Shown piece after piece: positions 10,925 through 21,083 of a stretch of 64,000 nt of DNA. The position numbers and the translations under genes were made by a program. The stretch covers positions 46,373,736-46,437,735 of the forward strand of contig CM066995.1 of assembly GCA_033977485.1 (NCBI GenBank). Reading direction: 5' to 3'. The stretch is from Hydrangea macrophylla (taxonomy: Eukaryota; Streptophyta; Magnoliopsida; Cornales; Hydrangeaceae). The notes under the pieces were generated by a model. The model searched no databases. It saw nothing but the letters and a program-made list of their open reading frames with translations, and was not told the origin of the DNA. Every line of letters starts with the position of its first letter. Positions within the stretch are counted from its first letter, which is position 1.

Positions 10925-11214
10925 AATTGATTTGGAGTCTGATTGATTCCTGATTTTTGCAAAATTGATATTGAATGGAGTCTGATTGACTCTTAATTTT
11001 GAAAATTTGAGTTGATTAGGGTCCAGTTGATTCCTGATTCTATAAATTAAATTGACATGAATTGACTTACAAATTTGAAAAACTTTGAATCCTGATGTTG
11101 AGGAATGAATTGAATGGAGTCTGATCGACTCCTGATTTTGGGAAATGATTTGAATTTTAATCTAAATGACTGCTGATTTTGGGAAAATGATTTCAAAATG
11201 AACCTGATTGACTT
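10925..11214. repeat. Degenerate repeats with GAGTC...GACTC units
   Basis: Irregular units of about 55-65 bp contain GGAGTCTGATTGACTC or variants followed by TGATTTTG and AAAATTGA. The pattern is a more decayed relative of the two minisatellites at 6905 and 9040. It sits directly before the larger hairpin array. Confidence 0.6.
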
Positions 11215-12480
11215 TTAAATTGATTTAAGCCAGCGTTAACTTCACTTTGGGAATGCAACATATTTATTTTCCTGATCCTCGTAACATATTTATGTTGATC
11301 AGAATTCTTGAGAGTGTACCAGATTTGCATTCTCAGTTCTTGCAACGGATTTGCATTGAACTTTACTTTAGGAATATAATGAATTATATTCTCGATCCTT
11401 GTAACGGATTTATGTTGATCTAATTTGAGAGTGTAACGGATTTGCATTCTCGGTTCTCGCAATGAATTTTTTGACCTTTGCTTTGGGAATATAACGGATT
11501 TATATTCTCGATCCTCGTAATGGATTTACGATGATTTGAGTTTAAAAGTGTAACAAATTTGCATTCTCGGTTCTCGCAATGAATTTGCATTGACCTTTAC
11601 TTTGGGAATATAATGAATTTATATTCTTGATCCTCATAACGGATTTACGATGATCTGAGTTTGAGAGTGTAACGAATTTGCATTCTGATTCTCGTAACAC
11701 ATTTGCATTGACCTTTTGCTTTGGGTATATAACGGATTTATATTCTCGATCCTCATAACAGATGTACGTTGATCTAATTTGAGAGTGTAATAGATTTGCA
11801 TTCTCGGTTCTCGCAACACATTTGTGTTAACCTTTGCTTTGGGAATAAAATGGATTTATATTCTCAATCCTTGAAACGGATTTACGATGATCTGAGTTTG
11901 AGAGTGTAACAGATTTGCATTCTCGGTTCTCGCAATGTATTTGTGTTGAACTTTGCATTAGGAATATAACAAATTTATAATCTTGATCCTCGTAACGGAT
12001 TTACATTGATTAGAATTTTTGAGGGCATAACGGATTTGCGTTCTTGATTCTCGTAATGGATTTGTGTAAACCTTGCTTTGGGAGTATAATAGATTTATAT
12101 TCTCGATCCTCATAACGGATTTATATTGATTAGATTTTTTTAGAGTGTAACGGATTTGCATTCTCGGTTCTCATAACGGATTTGCATTAAACTCGCTTTG
12201 AGAATATAACAGATTTATTTTCTCGATCCTCGTAATGGATTTACGATGATCTAAGTTTGAGAGTGTAACGGATTTACATTCTCGGTTCTTGTAACAAATT
12301 GCATTGACCTTTGACTTTAGATTATAACAAATTTATATCCTCGATCCTCATAACGGACTTACGATAATCCAGTTTGGGAATATAACGGATTTATATTCTC
12401 GGTCTTCATAACAGATTTACATTGACCCAAGTTTTTAGTCAATCACATCTTCTTGGTCCTTGCAACGGATTTGCATCGAC
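11215..12480. repeat. Tandem array of serial stem-loops, about 120-bp unit
   Basis: About ten units repeat with a period near 120 bp. Each unit contains four consecutive inverted repeats around a common centre close to AACGGATTT: GAATATAA/TTATATTC, GATCCTCGTAA/TTACGATGATC, GAGAGTGTAA/TTGCATTCTC and GGTTCTCGCAA/TTGCATTGACC. The last two are partly G-T wobble pairs. The position between pol and the 3' LTR is where Ogre/Tat elements commonly carry tandem arrays. No coding frame is convincing. Confidence 0.85.
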
Positions 12481-12868
12481 CAACATTCAGATAATTTTCT
12501 TTGGTTATCACATTATGCAACATGCATCATATAGAAAAAAGCATGAAAGAGGTCAAGCATGACATTAGCATGGTCAATTTCATTTTGGAAATAGCATTTC
12601 ACGAGCATATGCATCATGATAGAATAGGTGCATTCATCCGTATGATTGTTTATGCATGAATGTTGTCCCTTGTTGAACTACGCCCTGGTCTGATTCCCAT
12701 TGGGATACGTAGGAAGCTCACTATAGAGCACGACCAGCACCAATCATCTATACGTCTGTTTTTGCAATGAACTTTTTTTTTACCTAAATTCGATAGATTC
12801 ATCAAAGGCTTATCTTCACACAGGTTTCGACATTCACTTGTGATACGCATTGCTTCACAAGCTCTGCC
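12481..12868. other. Non-coding 3' region of Tat-A before the polypurine tract
   Basis: No coding sequence is recognised. The minus-strand frame at 12650-12982 crosses the LTR boundary and has no family resemblance, so it is not called. Confidence 0.5.
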
Positions 12869-12882
12869 GAAGAGGGGCAAAC
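12869..12882 (+). other. Polypurine tract of Tat-A
   Basis: GAAGAGGGGCAAAC immediately precedes the LTR start TGCAGACACC. It would prime plus-strand DNA synthesis and so fixes the element's orientation. Confidence 0.75.
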
Positions 12883-14750
12883 TGCAGACACCCCAATTTT
12901 GATTGATCGTCAAATTCAGGGGATGATTACCTCTAGACCGATGACGACAATGTCTGGAGAAATTTTTTGAAGAATTCTTCAATCCTAATAAAAGTTTTCG
13001 AAAAAGAAGTACATATGAGGAGTGACAGTTTGAAAATTAATTTCAAAACAAAAGTATAAAATAATTTGAAAAGGAAAATAAAAAAGGGAGAATGAAAAGA
13101 AGAGGAAAGAAAGAATTTTTTAAAAGAAAAAGAACAAAACAAAAAGAAAAGAACACAAAAAGAATTTTTGTTTTAAAATCATATATAATCTATATATGTA
13201 TAAGTATAGTAGTGTATAAACATATGTTTGAAAAATAAATGAAAAAGGTGGGAATTCCGTTAGAAGCGGCACGCGGCGATGCCGGCGGTAGCGAGTGCCG
13301 CACCGACATTCACTGAGTGCCACGCCGGCATTCAGTGTGTGCCGAAACAGCATTCACAGAGTGCCGCACACAACTTAGTGAGTGTCGCCCGCTGTAATAG
13401 ACTGTTTTTCTTCAATACGTATAGAATATCATTGCACATGGGTTTCCACCCCGAATTTACAAATTTGACCCCATGAAAATGGTCTATATAAGGAGGTGTT
13501 CACCTCCATTATAGGGATCTTCTTCCATCATCCTTCTTGAACATGAAATATATGAGAAAACATAGAGACTTAAGAGAAATTGGGAGATCTTTGAAGAATT
13601 TTTGAAGAATTGGAAGAAGAATTTAAAGAACTTGGAAGATCTTCATCAAGTGTTTAGCAAGATCCTGAGGTTATTAGAGGTAACCTTCTAATCCTACCTA
13701 GAATTAGGCTAATTCAATCATAGTTCATACATCTAGGACTTTACACATTTTCAAAAAGTCGCTTCCTACCTCGTTTCATCACACACCACATAGAATTGTG
13801 ATTGAATTTCCACTTGCTTTCATTGATTTGGATCTAAATAGAGCCTTGGGTTTAAAATAAAAACTAGTTTGTAAAAGAATTTTCACTTTGATTTTTCAAA
13901 TAAACTTTGATTCTACCTCTTTTTGTCTACATTTTCTTTTTAAAATCCATGCGATCTTCAATATCTCATTGGATCCCCTTTAGTTTGATTATTCAATCCC
14001 CTATGATCCTATGATTTATATGGGATCTAAGGTTGATCATGGTTATATCCACACATGGTTAGTAGGTTCAAGTCTTAATTCCTGACTTGGATCCTTCAAC
14101 TTATAATCTCATTATTCTTCCATAATTCCTACGGAGGTTCATGCGGATTTGATCTTATTTAGTCTCCAAGGACCATTAATTTGAGAGGAGGATAGGATAT
14201 AATAAGTTCATATCCCTCGAGGATCATCAACTTGAGAGAGGGATTGACTTGATAATTCTTATGACTTAAATATTGATATTGGTGCAGTGAATTCATGAAC
14301 CCACTATGATCAAAGATTTTTTATTTAAATCATGGTCTATGGGATTTAAATGAGACCAATTGAAAAGTGTTCATAACACATGAATCTACCACCAAACTTT
14401 TTGTTTTGTTAAAATTCAATGGTTAACATGGTTTGGTCTTATGATTAGTGAACTAGTCACTCTCTATCCAAAATTTCATAATAGTGAGGCAGTATTGATT
14501 TAGGTATATCAAAACCTTAACTAATCATTTTTTACCTCAAATAATTTTTTCTGCATAGTTGAATGTGTTAAGGAGATTCCCTAACAAGAATGAAGTCATT
14601 CGGATTTATTTACTATTTTTAGAAAATCATACAAAATCTCTGGACAGAGAGTTGTAAAATTCTGAGTAAAACCGTTTGATCTATGATTTTTAGTGTCTAG
14701 TTTTGGTTCAATTCCCGGAGATTGAACCGTTTGATCTTTGATTTTCTTTA
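12883..14750 (+). repeat. 3' LTR of Tat-A, first part (interrupted)
   Basis: The sequence is homologous base block by base block with the reverse complement of the solo LTR at 51807-54754: same start, same palindrome cluster, same TATA region and same internal text such as TCTCTGGACAGAGAGTTGTA. Homology stops at about 14750 within GATTTTCTTT and resumes at 38395. Roughly 130 bp of LTR are missing at the junction, so insertion was followed by a small deletion. Confidence 0.8.
13266..13491 (+). promoter_or_regulatory. Ogre LTR promoter: palindrome cluster plus TATA
   Basis: A cluster of degenerate CGGCACTCACTGAGTGCCG palindromes covers 13266-13391. TATATAA follows at 13485-13491, 94 bp downstream, and a GGAGGTGTTCACCTCC stem lies just after it. 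The solo LTR has the same arrangement. Confidence 0.55.
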
Positions 14751-14755
14751 TAGCA

Positions 14756-16480
14756 GGCCTTCGCCTACCGCTCCATCCTGTCACTTGGGACACGCTCATC
14801 TACCTCGGGATCTCTCCAGGGCAGCTCGCCCCGAACGGTTGGCGCTATCATATGGGGTCCATCTCCTTGTGGCCCCAAGTCCTCGGGTACGAGCTCACCC
14901 TGCAGGAGCTCTTTTGGACCCACCGGCCATTCCAAGTTCACGGGGAGTCCGGCTTCTTCTCGCTTGGGGCCAGGCAGGGGCGAAAGATAATAGTCAACTG
15001 CCCGAGCAACAATAAGGGATGGAAGAAGAAATTCTTCCAAGTATCCATCCGGGGGCTATGTGAAAAGGCACCGGGTGTGCAGTTGAGGACCTCCTGGGCG
15101 GGGAAGTTAAGGAGTAAGCCCAATCACTTTCCTTTCATGATTAGTCTCTTTGTTTTAACATGACTAACCCATTTGTATGTTTGCTTTGCAGTGGGGTCAG
15201 TTGACTCGCCTAGTCTTCCCGACGAGTTCCAAGCAAGGATCTTATCTTTGGTGGAGGACCCGACCGACATCAATAAGGTGCTGACCTGGTCGGGAAGCCC
15301 AAAGGTTTCTTACGAGCCCAAGCATCACTTCATAGCTCCCATATTCCCGTTGATCATTCCTAGTAAATTCCATTACTTGACCTTCCGATTACTTTTTTAT
15401 TTGGTACTTTGCTGAGTTCTCATGCGCTCTTCTCCGGTTTTACAGAAATGGCTCCCAAGAGTGCGGCGGCTTTGAAGGAAAAAGAGGCGGCCCTGATGGA
15501 TTAGGCCGGCCAGAAGAGGAAGAAGTAAGACCCCGCCATGGGCCAGCCCCTCAAAAGGATCTCCCGGGGGATCTCGATTCGGGCAGAGAGGGAGGCTGCT
15601 GCAACCTCGAAGCCCGGCGTTACTATCGCTGCACCATCACCACTTCCTCCCGCCGCCAAGCCGTCTGGGGTCTCCTTCCCCAGCATGGAGGAGACACCTC
15701 GCGCAGGCCCCTCCTCGAGGCTGGCGGTCGAGATGGCGGACAACGTCCGCGAAAGGGTCCAACCCTGGCTGCTGCAGAGTCAGATCGACAAATGCACTCT
15801 ATTAAGTCCCGAGGCCATAATCGGTTGGCTCTATAGTATCAGCCACATGGTAAGTCATTCTGTAACATGAATATTAGCCATTATTCCATATGTATACTGA
15901 CGTTGTTTTGATCTTGCAGATTGGCTGCATTGCGGCAGGGGCTGAAGCTACCCTTCCCGGTGTTGCCGAGAGGTTGGCCACTGCGGAGGCCGACTTGTCT
16001 GTGGAAAAGGCTGCCCGGGAGTCCGTAGAGTTTGCTCTCTCCATGGAGGAGAAAAAATCCCAAGCAGCGCCCCTGGAGCTGGGGGAGACTCACGACTCTC
16101 TCTCAACTGAGCGGGCTACCCAGAAGGTTACAGATATAAAAGCTGCAACCGCGGAAGCCAGGAAGATCACTGCCGAGAAAGACCTGGCGGCCATGACGGC
16201 TACACTTTTTGAGCTCACTGCCGCTTGGGACGCTGAAGCCAAGGATGCCGAGGAGGAGTTCGAGGCAGGATTCCTTACTGGTTTCGCTGATCTAGCTAAG
16301 CGGGCTGCTGCCGACCACCCCGACTGGAACCTGTCCGGCTACTCTTGGGCAGAGTCTAGTTACTAGAAGGAGGGCCAAGCTGACGCCGAGGTCGTTGCTG
16401 AAGCTGCACCGATCGGGGACCCTGTTGTGGAAGAGCAAGCCGCTGGGGAGGAAGAGGTGGTCTTCGTGGACAACCCATGA
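14756..16480 (+). pseudogene. Antisense extra gene of Tat-B, 'gypsy-type transposase' (PF04195-like)
   Basis: Predicted exons are 14756-15113, 15192-about 15355, 15446-15849 and 15920-16480. Exon 1 has LRLPLHPVTWDTLIYLGISP, PGQLAPNGWRYHMGSI and PSNNKGWKKKFFQV, the signature of the plant 'putative gypsy-type transposon' domain; despite that name no transposase activity is known. Exon 2 gives DINKVLTW, exon 3 a Pro/Ser-rich section, exon 4 a long Ala/Glu-rich coiled coil ending EEEVVFVDNP before TGA. Splice phases agree. In-frame stops occur in exon 3 (two before 15538) and near 16364. The N-terminus is cut at the Tat-A junction. It lies antisense, downstream of Tat-B pol. Confidence 0.72.
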
Positions 16481-17543
16481 CCCTGTTTTTTTTTTGGGAG
16501 GCTACTACAATCGCCCCCCAGGCTTTGTACAGTTTCTTATTAATGAAAAGGCCCTCGAGGCCACTTTTCTTTCCATTAACTGTTCACTTTTGTCTGCACT
16601 TTGCCTGTTTACGATTGCTAGTATCCACCCAGTTTTTAGCCGACCTAAGCCCCTGCCTTAGCAAATGGTTTAGGACCGTAACCAGAAGAACACCTAGTCT
16701 TCTTGACCTATTTTAAAGGTAATTGCCCAGTGTGCCATAGGAACTTGTCCTGTTTAGCGTCCGGGACGTCCTGGTGTATTATAGGAATTCCCTGCTTTAC
16801 TGTACGGGATATCCTGGTTTATGATAGGAGTATCTTGTTTTACCGTCTGGGGTATCTATCTCTAATCACTGTAAGTACTTAGGAATGTCTTCCAAGTTCT
16901 TTTAGTGACCGGTGTGATTTCCTGTTTTGGCCTTATATTCCCCTGCCCCCAAGCATTTTGCTAAGGCGGGAGTGCAGGAGTAAGTGGCCGTAGGAAACCG
17001 ACCTGGAACATGGGTGGTTGCAGGGTCCTTTGAAGCTTGCCATCGTCGGCCACCTAGGGGTTTTCCCCCGTCGTCTGCTGGACCTAAGCAAAGCTTTATG
17101 TAATTTCCTATTTGGGTCTGGTATCCTCTTGCCCCTCGAGCGTCTTGCGAAGGTGGGGGTGTGGTGAGGAGTGACCGTAGGAAATTGACCTGGAACATGG
17201 GTGGTTGCAGGGTCCTTTGAGGCTTGCCATCATCAGCCACCTAGGGGTTTGCCCCCATCGTCGGTTGGACCTAGGCGAAGCCAGTGCCGCGGGGGTGCCT
17301 CCGAGGTCTTTTGTGCCTGGGTTCGGAGCCCGAGGTCTTTTGTGCCTTGGTTTTTAGCCAAGGTCTTTTCTGCCTCAGGTTTATGCCCGAGGACTTTTGT
17401 GCATTGCACGGGATACTGACAGGAGTAAATTTGCAAAGTAAACTATTCAATTTTATTTAAAAATAAAAATTTATAGCGGTTGCTCAATAAGAGCTACAAA
17501 AATAAAGAAAAACTTTTCTACCAATGCTAAGTTGCCCGTGGCA
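16481..17543. repeat. Repeat-bearing 3' region of Tat-B
   Basis: A segment of about 110 bp (GACCTGGAACATGGGTGGTT ... CCACCTAGGGG) occurs twice, from 16990 and from 17177, 187 bp apart. At 17290-17420 shorter units built on CCGAGGTCTTTTGTGCC repeat about every 38 bp. Related sequence appears inverted in Tat-C at 51430-51680, which fits the opposite orientation of the two elements and shows they share a 3' region. No gene is supported. Confidence 0.65.
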
Positions 17544-18027
17544 TTATTGATAGTATTTGCGGAGGTGTTGAACATTCCATGGATGAGAGAGATCGTGCCC
17601 GTCCAGGATCTGCAGCCAGTAAGTTCCCAGTCGGTTGACCTGGGTTACTTTATACAGACCTTCCCAGTTTAGCCCCAATTTCCCATTGCTCGGGATTCGG
17701 GTGGACTGGTTTACTGCCTTAAGGACGAGGTCTCCCACTTGAAAACTGCAGTGCTTCACCTTGTTGTTGTAATATCGCGAGACCTGTTGCTTATAGGCTG
17801 CCACTTTTAGATAGGCTCGGTCTCTTTTTTCCTCCACCAGATCCAACTCTGATCTGAGAGCGTCTTCGTTGTCCGGCGCACTAAAATTCGCCACCCAATA
17901 CGTAGGCAACCCGAGCTCTGTGGGGACCACCGCCTCAAATCCGTAGGTTAAAGAGAACGGCGTCTCGCCTATTACCGCTCGGGGTGTAGTGCGGTAGGCC
18001 CACAGGAGGGTTGGAAGTTCTTCAGCC
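17544..18027 (-). pseudogene. Tat-B integrase C-terminal part
   Basis: The minus-strand frame reads WAEELPTLLWAYRTTPR, TPFSLTYGFEAVVP, then CSFQVGDLVLKAV and ends SHPWNVQHLRKYYQ before the stop. These are the end of the integrase core and the GPY/F-like tail of Tat pol. The upstream half of the same gene is at 32530-33323; Athila-1 separates them. The first residues of the open frame beyond 18027 (MQIKREVVIKTN and so on) come from the Athila LTR, not from integrase. Confidence 0.85.
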
Positions 18028-18032
18028 CACAG
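18028..18032. other. Target-site duplication CACAG, left copy
   Basis: CACAG directly precedes the Athila-1 5' LTR, and the identical five bases follow its 3' LTR at 32525-32529. This fixes both element ends and shows no rearrangement since insertion. Confidence 0.95.
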
Positions 18033-19651
18033 TGCAAAGCGGGGGTATTTGTAAAATACAACCGCGCTAAAAGGAAGAATTGCATTGGTTTTAATCACAA
18101 CTTCCCGTTTTATCTGCAAATTGCATTACAAGGCTAGTTTTCATACAATGTGATTAATCTATGATAAGTTGTATTGTTTTAGCTATTGTTTGTGCAGATC
18201 TCTGCTGTATGGACTAGAGAGATGAACGTCAGGACAACTGGAATGCTGTAGTGCAGACAAAAGAATTCAAACCTAAAGTTTGAAGTTCGAGCGATCGACT
18301 ATAGTTCGATCGATCGAAGGTTCGATCGCTTAAAGAAGGTTGAAGCGCTTGAGTTCCAGATGTTCAATCGATCGAACATGGTATTTTCAGAAACTTTCGT
18401 GTACGCAGCAGGTGCGGAATCGTAACCCTAGCCTTTAGGTTTTCTATATATATAAGCATTGTATACGTCCCAAAGGACGCCCACTCTTGCTTTTTATCAG
18501 TTTTTAGAGAGAGAGATAGAGAGTTTATATTGTTTTGTAGGTTTTTATTCAAGGTTTTATGTTGTGATCTCGGATTCTTACAGTTTAATACGAGTTTTTC
18601 ATTCCAGGTTACTTATTTATTGTTTTATTTACATTCTGTACTTAGTTAGTCGTAGTTTAATCTTCAATCTCGTAGTATTGCATGCTAGATAAGTTAAAAT
18701 CACTAGTTTTCATAGTTTTCATGAAAAACTCACATCCAAACAAAGCCTTAATGTTTTCAAATGATAAAAACCGATCTGTGATACTCCAGACGATGTCTGA
18801 GTAGTCCTAGGGTTGGGAGAACACGATGAAACAGTGATCTCCAGCCTCTGCCATACAGCAGAATAAATCCTGTGTTCGATCGATCGGAGGTAGTTCGATC
18901 GATCGAACCAGAGATAGTCAAGCGATCGAAGGACATTTCAATCGATTGAGGGATGAAGGCTTTCGATCGATCGAACGATCGTCGATCGATAGAACTCTCT
19001 GATTCTTGAGGATGTTCCCTGCAGTATTCCAGGACCTTTTGTTTTTTAGATTCGTCATCATACTGTCCCTAAATGCTCAGTTTGTCAAAACAATTTTCAA
19101 AATCAAGGCCCTAAAGCATTTTCTTTCAATACATTTTGCAAACCACTTTCAATGCTAACACCATTGTAGGTGCGAGTCTTAACTATTGAATTAAACCGCT
19201 TTCAGATGTTTCAAGTTAACTGTGATGATATAGTCCCGGTCATGAAAGGGCTATGGATTCTTTAGTTTCAGAGAAATATGGAAAACTGTGGGTAATATAC
19301 TCCTTAGTGCTTCAAAGTAACTGCATGGTAGATGGTTAGATTACTGTGGATTCGTGTAATCCCAACACTTTCTTCTTAAAGTTAAATCCTATTTTAGAAT
19401 ATTGCTTTAATTAGCTAATTAGCTCTTTAGTTTAATCTGAATTACTTTTGTTAGTAGTCTTAGTTTGTGGAACTTTGTGTTCTGTACCATTATTAAATCT
19501 TATTGATTTTGTTTCGCTTTCTTTTGAGTTTAGTCTAAGTTAATAGGTCAACACCTTCCCTGTGGGATCGACCTGGTCTTACCAGTTACTACTTGCACGT
19601 CTATCTACACTTGGGTATTGCACAAGAGCACACAATTATATTCTCGTGTCA
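18033..19651 (+). repeat. Athila-1 5' LTR
   Basis: Begins TGCAAAGCGGGGG and ends TTCTCGTGTCA. It aligns without gaps to 30906-32524. It carries palindrome clusters at 18286-18376 and 18875-18994 either side of the TATA box. Confidence 0.95.
18286..18455 (+). promoter_or_regulatory. Athila LTR promoter: palindrome cluster plus TATA
   Basis: The cluster at 18286-18376 has TTCGATCGATCGAA and four variants (including the different palindrome TTGAAGCGCTTGAG). TATATATATAA lies at 18445-18455, 69 bp downstream. The copy in the 3' LTR is at 31159-31328. Transcription would start near 18480. Confidence 0.6.
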
Positions 19652-19657
19652 AGTTTT

Positions 19658-19675
19658 TGGCGCCGTTGCCGGGGA
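19658..19675 (+). other. Athila-1 primer-binding site (tRNA-Asp type)
   Basis: TGGCGCCGTTGCCGGGGA lies six bases after the LTR end. This sequence, complementary to tRNA-Asp, is the standard Athila primer site. Confidence 0.9.
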
Positions 19676-19781
19676 AGGCGACGATCAATTCCTTAGATTA
19701 CCTCAACCTTTCCTGATCTATTTCTGTTTTCCTTTTTCTTTGAGTTCTATAGGTTTTCAATCTTCATAGGTTCTCTCATTT

Positions 19782-21083
19782 ATGTCCGATAGTTTCGTCC
19801 ACGGAATTTTCGGAAATCCTCTATATTCATCTAATTCTTCCAGTTCTAGTAACCCTGTCACCACTCCAACTGAATCAATGGATGATGATCAGAGTGAACA
19901 TGGTGAAAATGTTGTGGTACCAGTTGATGATTCACTACGTCCGTTGTGCGATCTCATGCAACCAGAACACGCACCTACTCCTTCTTGCATTCTCATTCCC
20001 CCACATGCTGGCCAATTTCAATTTCGCAATGGGATGATTCAACTCCTCCCAACATTTCATGGGATGGAAAGCGAGAAGGCATATCTACACGTTAAGGATT
20101 TCGAGGATGTTTGTAAAACATTCTCCCAAACTTGTCCTGTAGATGTGACACGCTTAATGTTATTTCCCTTCACCTTGAAGGATAAAGCGAAGGCGTGGTT
20201 ACTCACCCTAAAACCGAATTCAATCTTCACATGGCATGCGATGAACACCGCATTTTTGAAAAAATTCTTTCCACCTCGCAGGACCACAGAGCTAAAACGC
20301 CAAATAAGTTCATACAAGCAGAGGAGCAATGAAACCTTCACCCAAACTTGGGAGCGTTTCAAAGATTTGCTTCTCTCATGTCCCCACCACGGATATGAGT
20401 AATGGCGTACCATCAGTCACTTTTATGAAGGACTAAATGGTGAAACGAAGAAGTTGGTCGAAACTATGAGCTCTGGACCATTCCTTCGAAAGAACACCGA
20501 AGAGGCTGAATCTCATTTCGAGTGGTTAGCTGAACATGCTCATGAATGGTCTAACTCTGAAGATATACCTCAAACTCAAATATCGATTGTGGAAGATAAG
20601 AGTTTGTACCAATTGAAAAGTGAAGATCATCTGATGAACAAATACGAAGAACTGGCGAAGAAGGTAGAAGAACTAGGGATGCGAGGAGAGAGCGCTAGGC
20701 AGGTTATGCCTGAGGAACCATGCGGCACATGCAACATGTTGGGACATACAACTCAATACTGTCCCAATGTGCCGTATTTTCAATAGCAGGCCCCTATGGA
20801 AATGAATGTCATGCACGGTTTCCGAGGGGCGGGGAATTCCAACAATAACTTTCAGTGTAACAATAGATGGAATCACCCTGGTTTTGATTGGAGAAATAAT
20901 GCTGGGACCCAAAATCAATATCAACAGCAGTCCTACAACAACAATCAATATCAAGGGCAAAACAATAGGCCATCCCATCAATACAATCAAAACAGAACCA
21001 ATAACTACAACCAAGCTCAACCCTCTAATGCACCACAGACCAATACCTATGTGCCACCACACAAGAAGGTACAAGAAGAAGGC
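19782..21083 (+). pseudogene. gag: Athila-1 gag
   Basis: The start codon at 19782 follows a leader of about 130 bases. The N-terminus is Ser/Asn-rich, then the capsid-like retrotransposon gag domain follows (FRNGMIQLLPTFHGMESEKA, PFTLKDKAKAWL, FLKKFFPPRRTTELK, ETFTQTWERFKDLL). A zinc knuckle CGTCNMLGHTTQYC is at about 20721-20762, and an Asn/Gln-rich tail follows. Gag packages the RNA. TAA at 20400-20402 and TAG at 20784-20786 interrupt it. Near 21080 a deletion relative to Athila-2 shifts the frame into pol. In Athila-2 gag and pol run in one frame at this point, so the break is secondary. Confidence 0.88.

Larger units (their letters stand above)
1579..14750 (+). mobile_element. Tat-A: decayed Ogre/Tat Ty3-gypsy element, 5'-truncated
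   Basis: The internal region runs from the copia junction to a polypurine tract at 12869, followed by a 3' LTR beginning TGCAGACACC at 12883. Its LTR resumes at 38395 after nested insertions and ends near 39517. Coding order is protease, G-patch, RT, duplicated RNase H, integrase tail, with gag missing. The LTR matches, throughout its length and in reverse orientation, the solo LTR at 51807-54754. Features pointing to the Ogre/Tat lineage are the G-patch after the protease, a second RNase H-like domain, a long 3' region carrying antisense extra genes and tandem arrays, and the LTR start TG-AGACACCCC. Many stops and frameshifts show it is old. Confidence 0.82.

Noticed and set aside
12650..12982. 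110-residue minus-strand frame spanning the Tat-A polypurine tract
   Set aside because: It crosses the internal/LTR border and has no family resemblance.
18875..18994. PvuI/ClaI-rich palindromes as cloning or vector artefacts
   Set aside because: The clusters are degenerate, occur at matching positions in both LTRs of an element with an intact target duplication, and recur in diverged copies.
20057..20413. Antisense frame within Athila-1 gag
   Set aside because: It is a shadow of the conserved gag frame; the matching region in Athila-2 also opens on the reverse strand because of codon constraints.
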